Positions 43,782-54,812 of a stretch of DNA of 64,000 nucleotides are shown piece after piece (the stretch's first letter is position 1; every line of letters begins with the position of its first letter). Origin of the DNA: Apostichopus japonicus (Eukaryota > Echinodermata > Holothuroidea > Aspidochirotida > Stichopodidae); the NCBI RefSeq assembly GCF_037975245.1, contig NC_092568.1, forward strand, positions 14,471,501 through 14,535,500, written 5' to 3'. Made by a program: the position numbers and the translations under genes. The notes beneath the pieces were generated by a model. That model searched no databases and was not told the DNA's origin. It saw only the letters and a program-made list of their open reading frames with translations.

Positions 43782-44384
43782 TTATCGGTACCACACATTC
43801 AATTCATCGTTTTCGTATATTCGATTTATCGGTATCGCACGTTCGATTTATCGGTACCGCACTTCGATTTATCGGTATCGCAAAATCGATTTATCGGTAC
43901 CGCACATTCAATTCATCGGTTTCGTAAATTCGATATATCGGTTCCGCAAAATCGATTGATCCGTATCGCACATTCGATTTATCGGTATCGCACATTCCAT
44001 TAATCGGTATCGCACGTTCGATTTATCGGTATCCCACATTCGATTTATTTGTATCGCTTATTCGATTTATCGGTACCGCACATTCGATCTATCGGTATTG
44101 CACATTCGATTTATCGGTACCGCACATTCGATTTATCGGTACCGCACATTCGATTTATCGGTAACGCACAATCAATTCATCGGTATCGTTAATTCGATTT
44201 ATCGGTATCGCACAATCGATTTATCGGTACCGCACATTCGATTTATCAGTATCGCACATTCGATCTATCGGTATTGCACATTCGAATTATCGGTACCGCA
44301 CATTCGATTTATCGGTCCGCACATCGATTTATCGGTAAAGCACAATCGATTGATCGGTACCGCACAATCGATTTATCGGTCTCT

Positions 44385-44715
44385 TTAATCGATTAATAGT
44401 TACCGCGCATTCGATTGATCGTTACCGCAATATCTATTTATCGGTACCGCACATTCGATTTATCGGTATCGCACATACGATTTATCGGTACCGTACATTC
44501 TATTCATCGGTACCGCACCTTCGACTTGTCGGTACCGCACAATCGATTTATCGGTACCGCACATTCGATTTATCGGTATCGCACATTCTATTTATCGGTA
44601 CCGCACATTCGATTTATCGGTATCGCACATTCGATTTATCGGTACCGCACATTAGATTTATCGGTATCGCAGAATCGATTTATCGGTATTGCCCTTCGAT
44701 TTATCGGTACCGCAC
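44385..44715 (+). repeat. Third partial copy of the 2.15-kb unit
   Basis: About 330 bp matches 43335-43665 (and 41183-41513) at offset 1050, including AATAGTTACCGCGC, CACATACGATTTATCGG, CACCTTCGACTTGTCGG and GCAGAATCG. It differs by GGTCTCTTTAATCG in place of GGTCTCTTCAATCG. Confidence 0.8.
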
Positions 44716-45237
44716 ATTCGATTTATCGGTCCGCACATCGATTAATCGGTAAAGCACATTCGATTGATCGGTTCCGCAAATTCCATTTATCGGTACCGTA
44801 CTTTCGATTTATCGGTCTCTTCACAATCGATTTATCGGTACCGCACATTCGATTTATCGGTATCGTAAATTCAATTAATCGGTATCGCGCATTCGATTTA
44901 TCGGTATCGCACCTTCGATTCATCGGTATCGCATATTCGACTTATCGGTACCGCGCATTCGATTTATCGGTATCGTAAATTCAATTAATCGGTATCGCGC
45001 ATTCGATTTATCGGTATCGCACCTTCGATTTACCGGTATCGCACATTCGATTCATCGGTATCCAACGTTCGATTTATCGGTATCGCACATTGGATTTATC
45101 GGTACCGCACATTGGATTTATCGGTACCGCACAATCGATTTATCGGTACCGCACATTCAATTCATCGGTATCGTTAATTCGATTTATCGGTACCGCAAAA
45201 TCGATTTATCGGTATCTTACATTCTATTTATCGGTAT

Positions 45238-48200
45238 CGTCTATTTGATTTATCGGTACCGCACAATCGATTTATCGGTATCGCACTTTAGATTAATCGT
45301 TACCGCACATTCGATTCATCGGTACCGCACATTCGATTCATCGGTATCGCACATTCGATTTATCGGTACCACACATTAGATTTATCAGTATCGCACAATC
45401 GATGTATCGGTATTGCCCTTCGATTTATCGGTACCGCACATTCGATTTATCGGTACCGCACATCGATTTATCGGTAAAGCACATTCGATTGATCGGCACC
45501 GCACATTCGATTTATCAGTATCGCACATTCGATTGATCGGTACCGCACATTCGATTTATCGGTACCACACATTCGATTTATCGGTACCGCAATATCGATT
45601 TATCGGTACCGCACAATCGATTTATCGGTATCGCACGTTCGATTTATCGGTACCGCACTTTCGATTTATCGGTCTTCCACAATCGATTCATCGGTACCGC
45701 ACATTCGATTTATCGGTATTGTAAATTTGATTTATCGGTACCGCACATCGATTTATTTGTAAAGCACATTCGATTGATCGGTACCGCACATTCGATTTAT
45801 CAGTATCGCACATTCGATTGATCGGTCCCGCAAAATCGATTCATCGGTACCACACATTCGATTTATCGGTACCGCAAAATCGATTTATCGGTATCGCACA
45901 TTCAATTTTTCGGTAAAGGACATTCGATTTATCGGTACCGCACGTTCGATTTATCGGTATCGCACGTTCCGTTTATCGGTACCGCACTTTCGATTTATCG
46001 GTCTTGCACAATCGATTCATCGGTACCGCACATTCGATTTTACAGTATCGCACAATCGATTTATCGGTATTGCCCTTCGATTTATCGGTATACCGCACAT
46101 TCGATTTATCGGTACCGCACATCGATTTATCGGTAAAGCACATTCGATTGATTGGTACCGCACATTCGATTTATCAGTATCGCACATTCGATTGATCGGT
46201 CCCGCAAAATCGATTTATCGGTACCACATATTCGATTTATCGGTACCGCAAAATCGATTTATCGGTATCGCACATTCGATTTTTCGGTACCGCACATTCG
46301 ATTTATCGGTACCGCACAATCGATTTATCGGTATCGCACGTTCTATTTATCGGTACCGCACTTTCGATTTATCGGTCTTGCACAATCGATTCATCGGTAC
46401 TGCACATTCGATTTATCGGTATCGCACATTCGATTTATTTGTATCGCTTATTCGATTTATCGGTATCGCACATTCGATTTATTTGTATCGCTTATTCGAC
46501 TTATCGGTACCGCACAACCGATTCATCGGTATCGCACATTCGACTTATCGGTACCGCACAATCGATTTATCGGTATCGCACATTCGATTTATCGGTATTG
46601 CACATTCGATTTATCGGTACCGTACATTCTATTTATCGGTCCGCACATCGATTAATCGGTAAAGCACATTCGATTGATCGGTTCCGCAAATTCGATTTAT
46701 CGGTACCGCACTTTCGATTTATCGGTCTCTTCACAATCGATTTATCGGTACCGCGCATTCGATTTATCGGTATCGTAAATTCAATTAATCGGTATCGCGC
46801 ATTCGATTTATCGGTATTACACCTTCGATTTACCGGTATCGCACATTCGATTCATCGGTATCCAACGTTCGATTTATCGGTATCGCACATTCGATTTATC
46901 GGTACCGCACATTGGATTTATCGGTACCGCACAATCGATTTATCGGTACCGCACATTCAATTCATCGGTATCGTCTATTTGATTTATCGGTACCGCACAA
47001 TCGATTTATCGGTATCGCACTTTAGATTAATCGTTACCGCACATTCGATTCATCGGTACCGCACATTCGATTCATCGGTATCGCACATTCGATTTATCGG
47101 TACCACACATTAGATTTATCAGTATCGCACAATCGATGTATCGGTATTGCCCTTCGATTTATCGGTACCGCACATTCGATTTATCGGTACCGCACATCGA
47201 TTTATCGGTAAAGCACATTCGATTGATCGGCACCGCACATTCGATTTATCAGTATCGCACATTCGATTGATCGGTACCGCACATTCGATTTATCGGTACC
47301 ACACATTCGATTTATCGGTACCGCAATATCGATTTATCGGTACCGCACAATCGATTTATCGGTATCGCACGTTCGATTTATCGGTACCGCACTTTCGATT
47401 TATCGGTCTTCCACAATCGATTCATCGGTACCGCACATTCGATTTATCGGTATTGTAAATTTGATTTATCGGTACCGCACATCGATTTATTTGTAAAGCA
47501 CATTCGATTGATCGGTACCGCACATTCGATTTATCAGTATCGCACATTCGATTGATCGGTCCCGCAAAATTGATTCATCGGTACCACACATTCGATTTAT
47601 CGGTACCGCAAAATCGATTTATCGGTATCGCACATTCAATTTTTCGGTAAAGGACATTCGATTTATCGGTACCGCACGTTCGATTTATCGGTATCGCACG
47701 TTCCGTTTATCGGTACCGCACTTTCGATTTATCGGTCTTGCACAATCGATTCATCGGTACCGCACATTCGATTTTACAGTATCGCACAATCGATTTATCG
47801 GTATTGCCCTTCGATTTATCGGTATACCGCACATTCGATTTATCGGTACCGCACATCGATTTATCGGTAAAGCACATTCGATTGATTGGTACCGCACATT
47901 CGATTTATCAGTATCGCACATTCGATTGATCGGTCCCGCAAAATCGATTTATCGGTACCACATATTCGATTTATCGGTACCGCAAAATCGATTTATCGGT
48001 ATCGCACATTCGATTTTTCGGTACCGCACATTCGATTTATCGGTACCGCACAATCGATTTATCGGTATCGCACGTTCTATTTATCGGTACCGCACTTTCG
48101 ATTTATCGGTCTTGCACAATCGATTCATCGGTACTGCACATTCGATTTATCGGTATCGCACATTCGATTTATTTGTATCGCTTATTCGATTTATCGGTAT

Positions 48201-48705
48201 CGCACATTCGATTTATTTGTATCGCTTATTCGACTTATCGGTACCGCACAACCGATTCATCGGTATCGCACATTCGACTTATCGGTACCGCACAATCGAT
48301 TTATCGGTATCGCACATTCGACTTATCGGTATTGCACATTCGATTTATCGGTACCGTACATTCTATTTATCGGTCCGCACATCGATTAATCGGTAAAGCA
48401 CATTCGATTGATCGGTTCCGCAAATTCGATTTATCGGTACCGCACTTTCGATTTATCGGTCTCTTCACAATCGATTTATCGGTACCGCGCATTCGATTTA
48501 TCGGTATCGTAAATTCAATTAATCGGTATCGCGCATTCGATTTATCGGTATTACACCTTCGATTTACCGGTATCGCACATTCGATTCATCGGTATCCAAC
48601 GTTCGATTTATCGGTATCGCACATTCGATTTATCGGTACCGCACATTGGATTTATCGGTACCGCACAATCGATTTATCGGTACCGCACATTCAATTCATC
48701 GGTAT
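45238..48705 (+). repeat. Tandem duplication, 1,734-bp period
   Basis: Copy 1 is about 45238-46971 and copy 2 about 46972-48705. Both start at ATCGTCTATTTGATTTATCGG and share GGCACCGCACATTCG, GGTAAAGGACATTCG, GATTTTACAGTATCG and the two-base insertion GGTATACCGC (46088 and 47822). Differences are few, for example CAAAATCGATTC (45834) against CAAAATTGATTC (47568). Confidence 0.92.
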
Positions 48706-49439
48706 CGTTAATTCGATTTATCGGTACCGCAAAATCGATTTATCGGTATCTTACATTCGATTTATCGGTATCGTCTATTTGATTTATCGGTACCGCACAA
48801 TCGATTTATCGGTATCGCACTTTCGATTAATCGTTACCGCACATTCGATTTATCGGTACCGCACATTCGATTAATCGGTATTGTAAATTTGATTTAACGG
48901 TACCGCACATCGATTTATTTGTAAAGCACATTCGATTGATCGGTACCGCACATCGATTTATTTGTAAAGAACATTCGATTGATCGGTACCGCACATTCGA
49001 TTTATCGGTACCGCACATTCGATTTATCAGTATCGCACAATCGATTTATCGGTATTGCCCTTCGATTTATCGGTACCGCACATTCGATTTATCGGTACCG
49101 CACATCGATTTATCGGTAAAGCACATTCGATTGATCGGTACCGCACATTCGATTTATCAGTATCGCACATTCGATTCATCGGTACCACACATTCTATTTA
49201 TCGGTACCGCACATTCGATTAATCGGTATCGCACGTTCGATTTATCGGTACCGCTCTTTCGATTTATCGGTCTTCCACAATCGATTCATCGGTACCGCAC
49301 ATTCGATTTATCGGTATTGTAAATTTGATTTATCGGTACCGCACATCGATTTATTTGTAAAGCACATTCGATTGATCGGTACCGCACATTCGATTTATCA
49401 GTATCGCTCATTCGATTGATCGGTCCCGCTAAATTGATT

Positions 49440-49930
49440 CATCGGTACCGCACATTCGATTTAACAGTATCGGACAATCGATTTATCGGTATTGCCCTTC
49501 GATTTATTGGTATACCGCACATTCGATTTATCGGTACCGCACATCGATTTATCGGTAAAGCACATTCGATTGATTGGTACCGCACATTCGATTTATCAGT
49601 GTCGCTCATTCGATTGATCGGTCCCGCAAAATCGATTTATCGGTACCACACATTCGATTTATCGGTACCGCAAAATCGATTTATCGGTACCGCACATTCG
49701 ATTTAACAGTATCGCACAATCGATTTATCGGTATTGCCCTTCGATTTATCGGTATACCGCACATTCGATTTATCGGCACCGCACATCGATTTATTTGTAA
49801 AGCACATTCGATTGATTGGTACCGCACATTCGATTTATCAGTGTCGCTCATTCGATTGATCGGTCCCGAAAAATCGATTTATCGGTACCACACATTCGAT
49901 TTATCGGTACCGCAAAATCGATTTATCGGT
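49440..49930 (+). repeat. 242-bp-spaced local duplication
   Basis: Two successive segments share the order TTTAACAGTATCG, GGTATTGCCC, GGTATACCGC, GATTGATTGGTACC, ATCAGTGTCGCTCATTCG and GGTACCACACATTCG at an offset of 242 bp (TTAACAGT at 49461 and 49703). Small changes separate them: CGGACAATCG against CGCACAATCG, GGTAAAGC against TTGTAAAGC, and GGTCCCGCAAAA against GGTCCCGAAAAA. Confidence 0.8.
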
Positions 49931-50170
49931 ACCGTACATTCTATTTATCGGTCCGCACATCGATTAATCGGTAAAGCACATTCGATTGATCGGTTCCGCA
50001 AATTCCATTTATCGGTACCGCACTTTCGATTTATCGGTCTCTTCACAATCGATTTATCGGTACCGCGCATTCGATTTATCGGTATCGTAAATTCAATTAA
50101 TCGGTATCGCGCATTCGATTTATCGGTATCGCACCTTCGATTTACCGGTATCGCACATTCGATTCATCGG

Positions 50171-50173
50171 TAT
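50171..50173. other. Target site duplication, left (TAT)
   Basis: TAT lies immediately left of the element and pairs with TAT at 52121-52123. The empty paralogous sites carry a single TAT (CATCGGTATCCAACG). The choice of TAT rather than a longer string follows from requiring symmetric element ends. Confidence 0.75.
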
Positions 50174-50190
50174 CCAGGCGCGTATCCAGG
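50174..50190 (+). repeat. Left terminal inverted repeat
   Basis: CCAGGCGCGTATCCAGG is inverted at 52104-52120 with 16 of 17 bases matching; the mismatch is at the sixth base, C against T. Identity stops at base 18, so the inverted repeat is short. Confidence 0.82.
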
Positions 50191-50218
50191 ATTTTCTAAC
50201 CCGGGGGGCGCGAATTAC

Positions 50219-50335
50219 TATCTAAGCGGAGCGCCACCATCGGTTGGCGCGGAGCGTACAAGAAAATTTCTGGTTTATGATACCCCCCAGATCACCGGAA
50301 ATGGCACTTCTCGGGCTTGAAAATGAGCAACCAGA
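50219..50335 (+). repeat. Diverged internal direct repeat, copy A
   Basis: A segment of roughly 110 bp running from CTATCTAAGCGGAGCGCC through GAGCGTACAAGAAAATTTC to the GGAAATGGCACTTC region is repeated in the same orientation at 51440-51553. By eye the copies are roughly 80% identical. Each contains a small inverted repeat GCGCCA...TGGCGC. Both copies may derive from one repeat family carried within the larger element. Confidence 0.65.
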
Positions 50336-50842
50336 TGTACACTTTTGCCTGAGAACCAAGTATTTCCCAAAAGTTTTTTTCCATCCATAACCTTTTTGAA
50401 GATTGTCATCAGTCACACATCATGTTCGACCTCATTGCATGTCCTATGGATCATTGCTTGTGTAGGTGATTCTACGTCACGGCCCACAATATCCGAAAGC
50501 CCCACTTTTCAAGGTTTTAAGCCCATTATTTGTTGAGAATTTGAAAATTCACATTTCTCGTGAATAAAAATCACTTGAAAACATACCCATAATGTTGCAC
50601 AAAATTCTATCTATGGACAACCAATATAGAAAACTGCTTGAACCCCTAATAGACAGGTCAAAATTGCACGAGTAGAGGAAAGTATGATGAAGAATGTTGG
50701 TGAGGAAATTTTCGAAAATTCAGTCACAGTTAATTTATTGGTGTAGAAATATTAAAACCTCTTATAACGGCTATTATAAAACTTGGTTGAAGGAAATGAC
50801 AAATAGCAGATATTTCCGATATCAGGTATATCGAAACCGAAC
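50336..50842. other. Unassigned AT-rich interior of the TIR element, left part
   Basis: About 500 bp without a convincing ORF, RNA gene or internal repeat. It is moderately AT-rich and has no similarity to the satellite that I can see. Confidence 0.6.
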
Positions 50843-50855
50843 ACTACACACATAG

Positions 50856-51290
50856 GCGTAGGTCCCGTAGGAGGCGGGGCTGCAGCCCCCCCCCCTTCCC
50901 GCAACCAAATTTTTCCCATTTTTTTCGGGCACCTACTGAAAGAAAAATTAATAGCAATGAATAGCTTAAAAATGATCTCCTTGGTAATTAAAATAAAGTT
51001 CTAAGCTTGGCCGACATTACTACTGTAAAAGAGAGTTTTGACATAAATGGATCTGTATGCTTTTTCTCCATCAACATAAGACATTTCGTTGTTTACATAA
51101 GCATCCGGCGGTATACTGTGCAACTTTCACGGATCTTAAGGCACACGATGCCATTTGATGTAATGACCGATGCTTGCTTATATGATATTGGCATCGATAT
51201 GTTGAACGCGCCCTTTGCGCGCGAAAAATTTTGGCTTTTTTTCGGGCAAGTCATTACAGCCCCAAATCCAATTTGGCTCCTACGCCTTTG
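50856..51290. mobile_element. Probable nested insertion flanked by 13-bp direct repeats
   Basis: The 13-mer ACTACACACATAG occurs at 50843-50855 and again at 51291-51303, bracketing about 435 bp. The ends are roughly inverted: the left side reads GGCGTAGG and the right side ends CCTACGCC, with further A/T- and G/C-tract similarity inward (a CCAAATTTTTCCCATTTTT region against GAAAAATTTTGGC on the other side). A 13-bp duplication is long for a cut-and-paste element and common for retroposons, so the class is unclear. Two short frames (95 codons on + at 51007-51291, 68 codons on - at 51093-51299) lie within it, and neither shows a recognisable domain. Confidence 0.55.
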
Positions 51291-51439
51291 ACTACACACA
51301 TAGACAGTTTTTGAGGCTGTTCATCGTGGAACATGCATTTCAATGCTCACTGATATGATGTTATATCTGCTCTTTGCTTTACAAATTCGAACAGGCGTGT
51401 AGCGAGTAATTGCCAAGGGAGGGGCGAAGCCTGTAGGCA

Positions 51440-51553
51440 AACTATCTAAGCGAAGCGCCACCATGAGTTGGCGCGAAGCGTACAAGAAAAATTTTGGCCG
51501 AAAATGCCTCCCAGATCGCTGGAAATGACACTTCCCAGGCCTTGTAAGTTGCA
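51440..51553 (+). repeat. Diverged internal direct repeat, copy B
   Basis: This copy carries CTATCTAAGCGAAGCGCC, TTGGCGCGAAGCGTAC, CTCCCAGATCGCTGGAAATG and ACACTTCCCAGG, in the same order as copy A at 50219-50335. It is preceded by GGGGCGAAGCCTGTAGGC, which copy A lacks. Confidence 0.65.
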
Positions 51554-51904
51554 TCTAAGCATTGTCTATTTTGAAATTACTAGCGATGTCGTAAAGAAAA
51601 TTTGCTCGGGGGGGGGGGCGGTCGCCCCCTTCCCGAAATGCGTCATGTTCCCCGACGACTCGGTCGAGTTCAAGACCAGCCACAGTTGGTTCCATATAGC
51701 ACAATTGTTAAGGCGTCCATACACACACACGCGTTATGATAGACCATATATAGTATTTATATAGATACATTAGTGAGAGAGGAAAAATGGAAACGTCAAA
51801 AATGGAGTTGTCGGTGTAAGGGATAGGGTGAGGCGCACACCCCTCCGTAATCCTTGATCTGTCACTGGCTACCCTGTGTATATAATTGGGATCAGCGCTT
51901 TAAC
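51554..51904. other. Unassigned interior of the TIR element, right part
   Basis: About 350 bp with a run of 11 G near 51608-51618 followed by a C tract, forming a possible G/C hairpin (GGGGGCGGTCGCCCCC), and a short CA run near 51720-51730. No ORF with recognisable content is present. Confidence 0.6.
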
Positions 51905-52077
51905 TATGACTGTTCCTCTTTCTCTTCCCGAGGTCTTGGCTATCTTCTACTCCCTCCTTTTCTCCTTTTTCTCTATTTTTTTCTTTTTCTTTTCCCTTCC
52001 TTTCTCTCCTCCTTTTCTTTTCCCCCCTCCTTTTCCCTTTTTTCTTCTCTTTTTTTCTCTCCTCTTTTCCTTACCCG
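51905..52077 (+). repeat. Polypyrimidine (C/T) tract
   Basis: About 170 bp are almost wholly C and T on the + strand, in irregular CTTTT and CCCTTT runs, ending just before ACCCGGGGGGCGCG. The tract is simple sequence. The Phe/Pro/Leu/Ser-rich peptides it would encode are an artefact of composition. Confidence 0.85.
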
Positions 52078-52103
52078 GGGGGCGCGCGCCCCCAACGCCC
52101 CCC

Positions 52104-52120
52104 CCTGGATACGCACCTGG
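52104..52120 (-). repeat. Right terminal inverted repeat
   Basis: Read on the - strand this is CCAGGTGCGTATCCAGG, matching the left terminus at 16 of 17 bases. It is followed inward by a long G/C tract (GGGGGGGCG on the - strand). Confidence 0.82.
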
Positions 52121-52123
52121 TAT
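52121..52123. other. Target site duplication, right (TAT)
   Basis: This is the right-hand partner of the TAT at 50171-50173; the satellite continues from here as CCAACGTTCG, as in the empty sites. Confidence 0.75.
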
Positions 52124-53455
52124 CCAACGTTCGATTTATCGGTATCGCACATTGGATTTATCGGTACCGCACATTGGATTTATCGGTACCGCACAATCGA
52201 TTTATCGGTACCGCACATTCAATTCATCGGTATCGTTAATTCGATTTATCGGTCCCGCAAAATCGATTTATCGGTATCTTACATTCGATTTATCGGTATC
52301 GTCTATTTGATTTATCGGTACCGCACAATCGATTTATCGGTATCGCACGTTCGATTTATCGGTACCGCACTTTCGATTTATCGGTCTTCCACAATCGATT
52401 CATCGGTACCGCACATTCGATTTATCGGTATTGTAAATTTGATTTATCGGTACCGCACATCGATTTATTTGTAAAGCACATTCGATTGATCGGTACAGCA
52501 CATTCGATTTATCAGTATCGCACATTCGATTGATCGGTCCCGCAAAATTGATTCATCGGTACCGCACATTCGATTGATCAGTATCGCACATTCGATTGAT
52601 CGGTACCACACATTCGATTTATCGGTACCGCACTTTCGATTAATCGGTATCGCACGTTCGATTTATCAGTGTCGCTCATTCGATTGATCGGTCCCGCAAA
52701 ATCGATTGATCGGTACCGCACATTCGATTTATCGGTACCGCACATCGATTTATCGGTAAAGCACATTCGATTGATTGGTACCGCACATTCGATTTATCAG
52801 TATCGCACATTCGATTGATCGGTCCCGCAAAATTGATTTATCGGTACCGCACATTCGATTTATCAGTATCGCACATTCGATTGATCGGTACCACACATTC
52901 GATTTATCGGTACCGCACTTTCGATTAATCGGTATCGCACGTTCGATTTATCGGTATCGCACATTCGATTCATCGGTACCACACATTCGATTTATCGGTA
53001 CCGCACTTTCGATTAATCGGTATCGCACGTTCGATTTATCGGTACCGCTCTTTCGATTTATCGGTCTTCCACAATCGATTCATCGGTACCGCACATTCGA
53101 TTTATCGGTATTGTAAATTTGATTTATCGGTACCGCACATCGATTTATTTGTAAAGCACATTCGATTGATCGGTACCGCACATTCGATTTATCAGTGTCG
53201 CTCATTCGATTGATCGGTCCCGCAAAATCGATTCATCGGTACCGCACATTCGATTTATCGGTACCGCACATCGATTTATCGGTAAAGCACATTCGATTGA
53301 TTGGTACCGCACATTCGATTTATCAGTATCGCACATTCGATTGATCGGTCCCGCAAAATCGATTTATCGGTACCACACATTCGATTTATCGGTACCGCAA
53401 AATCGATTTATCCGTATCGCACATTCGATTTTTCGGTACCGCATAATCGATTTAT

Positions 53456-54595
53456 CGGTACCGCACAATCGATTTATCGGTATCGCATGTTCGATTTATC
53501 GGTACCGCACTTTCGATTTATCGGTACCGCACAATCGATTTATCGGTACCGCGCATTCGATTTATCGGTATCGTAAATTCAATTTATCGGTACCGCACAT
53601 CGATTTATCGGTAAAGCACATTCGATTTTTCGGTACCGCACATTCGATTTATCGGTACCGCATATTCGATTAATCGGTATCGCACGTTCGATATATCGGT
53701 ACCGCACTTTCGATTTATCGGTATCGCACAATCGATTTATCGGTACCGCACATTCGATTTATCGGTATCGCACATTCGATTTATCGGTATTGCACATACG
53801 ATTTATCGGTACCGTACATTCTATTCATCGGTACTGCACATTCGACTTATCGGTACCGCACAATCGATTTATCGGTACCGCACATTCGATTGATCGGTAC
53901 CGCAAATTCTATTTATCGGTACCGCACATTCGATTTATCGGTATCGCACATTCGATTTATCGGTATCGCACATTCGATTTATCGGTATCGCACATTCGAT
54001 TTATCGGTATTGCCCTTCCATTTATCGGTACCGCACAATCGATTTATCGGTATCGCATGTTCGATTTATCGGTACCGCACTTTCGATTTATCGGTACCGC
54101 ACAATCGATTTATCGGTACCGCGCATTCGATTTATCGGTATCGTAAATTCAATTTATCGGTACCGCACATCGATTTATCGGTAAAGCACATTCGATTTTT
54201 CGGTACCGCACATTCGATTTATCGGTACCGCATATTCGATTAATCGGTATCGCACGTTCGATATATCGGTACCGCACTTTCGATTTATCGGTATCGCACA
54301 ATCGATTTATCGGTACCGCACATTCGATTTATCGGTATCGCACATTCGATTTATCGGTATTGCACATACGATTTATCGGTACCGTACATTCTATTCATCG
54401 GTACTGCACATTCGACTTATCGGTACCGCACAATCGATTTATCGGTACCGCACATTCGATTGATCGGTACCGCAAATTCTATTTATCGGTACCGCACATT
54501 CGATTTATCGGTATCGCACATTCGATTTATCGGTATCGCACATTCGATTTATCGGTATCGCACATTCGATTTATCGGTATTGCCCTTCCATTTAT
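53456..54595 (+). repeat. Tandem duplication, 570-bp period
   Basis: Copy 1 (about 53456-54025) and copy 2 (about 54026-54595) match at +570 throughout, including GGTATCGCATGTTCG, GGTACCGCATATTCG, GATATATCGG, CACATACG and GGTATTGCCCTTCCATT. No difference between the copies was noticed. Confidence 0.88.
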
Positions 54596-54812
54596 CGGTA
54601 CCGCACATTCGATTTATCGGTACCGCACATCGATTTATCGGTAAAGCACATTCGATTTATCGGTACCGCACATTCGATTTATCAGTATCGCACATTCGAT
54701 TCATCGGTACCACACATTCGATTTATCGGTACCGCACATTCGATTAATCGGTATCGCACGTTCGATTTATCGGTACCGCTCTTTCGATTTATCGGTCTTC
54801 CACAATCGATTC

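Larger units (their letters stand above)
1..50173 (+). repeat. 22-bp satellite array, block 1
   Basis: This is an uninterrupted head-to-tail array of a 22-bp monomer made of TTCGATTTATCGG followed by TAYCGCACA; the pyrimidine alternates irregularly between C and T. Most monomers differ from consensus at 0-3 positions. Common variants are GATTAATCGG, GATTGATCGG, GACTTATCGG, CACAATCG for CACATTCG, and 20-21 bp forms such as GGTCCGCACATCG, GGTAAAGCACATTCG, GGTATTGCCCTTCG and GGTCTCTTCAATCG. These short forms explain why the large duplication periods are not multiples of 22. The consensus is about 45% GC and has three CpGs per monomer. It has no stop codon in any + frame, so long meaningless open frames run through it. 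I see no gene, RNA or non-satellite insertion in this block. Confidence 0.97.
50174..52120. mobile_element. 1.95-kb non-autonomous element with 17-bp TIRs
   Basis: This single-copy insertion in the satellite begins CCAGGCGCGTATCCAGG and ends with the inverted complement of that 17-mer with one mismatch (CCTGGATACGCACCTGG). It is flanked by TAT on each side. The uninterrupted site, CATCGGTATCCAACG, is present at about 45054-45068, 46854-46868, 48588-48602 and 58299-58313, which confirms the boundaries and a 3-bp duplication. Inside, ACCCGGGGGGCGCG occurs near both ends in the same orientation (50199-50212 and 52073-52086). No transposase or other convincing ORF is present; the longest frames are under 150 codons and cross low-complexity tracts. 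A TIR with a 3-bp duplication would fit a PIF/Harbinger-like DNA transposon derivative, but TAT is not the usual TWA and no family is recognised. Confidence 0.8.

Noticed and set aside
1-50173. CRISPR-like array of regular short repeats
   Set aside because: There are no unique spacers between conserved repeats; the whole 22-bp unit repeats head to tail, and the window contains a eukaryotic LINE and no cas genes.
50222-50416. 64-codon minus frame at the left end of the TIR element
   Set aside because: It is short, overlaps the diverged direct repeat, and has no recognisable motif.
51007-51291. 95-codon + frame within the TIR element
   Set aside because: It lies inside the candidate nested insertion, overlaps a minus frame, and has no domain I recognise. 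Treated as non-coding repeat sequence.
51876-52310. 144-codon frame rich in Phe, Pro and Ser
   Set aside because: It translates the polypyrimidine tract and runs across the element boundary into satellite, so it is a composition artefact.
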